64,000 nucleotides of DNA, taken from Rhodococcus marinonascens NBRC 14363 (GTDB lineage: Bacteria > Actinomycetota > Actinomycetes > Mycobacteriales > Mycobacteriaceae). The DNA is taken from the NCBI RefSeq assembly GCF_001894885.1, contig NZ_BCXB01000001.1, positions 62,001 through 126,000 on the forward strand, in the 5' to 3' direction. The notes below the pieces were generated by a model. That model ran no database searches, was not told where the DNA came from, and worked only from the letters and a program-made list of their open reading frames with translations. Shown here in pieces: positions 63,779 to 64,000 of this stretch. Both the position numbers and the translations under genes were made by a program. Each line of letters opens with the position of its first letter. Position 1 is the first letter of the stretch.

Positions 63779-63792
63779 GGGAACGTGTTCTA
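63779..63792. promoter_or_regulatory. KstR operator before hsaA
   Basis: GGGAACGTGTTCTA is a KstR box in the reverse orientation (TAGAACACGTTCCC), with one half weaker than the others. It lies 43 bases before the hsaA GTG and 90 bases from the kshA box, so the kshA/hsaA divergence has a box for each gene. Confidence 0.8.
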
Positions 63793-63835
63793 GTCTCAGA
63801 GATAAGTGAACCAGCGAGTGAGACAGGAGCGTCTT

Positions 63836-64000
63836 GTGGGTGACCATGACAGTCACGAGGTGATGCAGCGACTCGACGCACTACTGCCGACGCTGCGCGA
63901 GCGTGCGCAGGAGACCGAGGATCTGCGTCGTATCCCAGACGATTCCATCAAGGGCTTGCAGGAGACCGGATTCTTCCGATTGCTCCAACCCGAGCAGTGG
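63836..64000 (+). CDS. hsaA: Start of hsaA, flavin-dependent 3-HSA 4-hydroxylase oxygenase (partial)
   Basis: The first 55 codons are present and run off the window end. The segment (HEVMQRLDALLPTLRERAQE, DLRRIPDDSIKGLQETGFFR, LLQPEQW) matches the N-terminus of HsaA (Rv3570c), which hydroxylates the phenolic ring A product 3-HSA. Start GTG 63836 with AGGAGC upstream. It diverges from kshA, with two KstR boxes between. Confidence 0.88.
   Translation, partial: MGDHDSHEVMQRLDALLPTLRERAQETEDLRRIPDDSIKGLQETGFFRLLQPEQW

Overview
The window is high-GC actinobacterial DNA, most likely from a Rhodococcus of the jostii/opacus type. The evidence is gene content, many GTG starts and 4-base ATGA overlaps, and a gene order that follows Mycobacterium tuberculosis Rv3589c to Rv3573c (mutY, canB, Rv3587c, disA, radA, lpqE, carD, ispD, ispF, cysS, rlmB, LacI regulator, kstR, fadE34). 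A second Mtb block, Rv3534c to Rv3538 (hsaF, hsaG, hsaE, kstD, hsd4B), lies near the right end. The organism is inferred from recognition of the proteins; no search was run.

Layout. Positions 1-15.6 kb hold conserved core genes: base-excision repair, carbonic anhydrase, c-di-AMP synthesis, RadA, CarD, the MEP pathway (ispDF), cysS and rlmB. An asparagine/aspartate operon (aspA-ansP-ansA) with a divergent GntR/FadR regulator is set into this block. Positions 15.6-28.3 kb are mixed metabolism: a ThDP enzyme, alanine dehydrogenase with its Lrp regulator, 5-oxoprolinase pxpABC split in two by those genes, a metal ABC importer, a LacI regulator, and a trehalose-phosphatase/GH15 fusion. Positions 28.3-36.1 kb form the first steroid block: kstR diverges from fadE34, followed by a KstR-box-headed operon resembling the M. 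tuberculosis igr genes (fadE28-fadE29-chsH2-chsH1-ltp2), which removes the last three side-chain carbons of sterols.

Positions 34.4-39.1 kb are a tandem duplication of chsH2(3' end)-chsH1-ltp2-ddn-like. The second ltp2 is destroyed, while the second chsH1 and second ddn-like gene stay open. Positions 39.1-55.3 kb are accessory DNA with several broken genes (flavin monooxygenase, LuxR, HAD phosphatase, SRPBCC, ZapE-like ATPase) among intact ones (Drr-type ABC exporter, MocA-like transferase, NDH-2, a purine/molybdenum hydroxylase operon). Positions 56-64 kb are the second steroid block, for rings A/B: kstD-hsd4B on one strand, hsaE-hsaG-hsaF on the other, then kshA with a small Cys-rich partner, and the start of hsaA at the window edge.

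Five near-identical 14-base KstR boxes tie the two steroid blocks together. I did not find a wholly new system. The observations most worth a second look are the decaying tandem duplication, a repeat element in frame inside chsH2 that is related to a perfect hairpin repeat near 62.07 kb, a KstR box touching the kstD start codon, twin FadR-type palindromes around the aspA/GntR divergence, and the split pxpABC.
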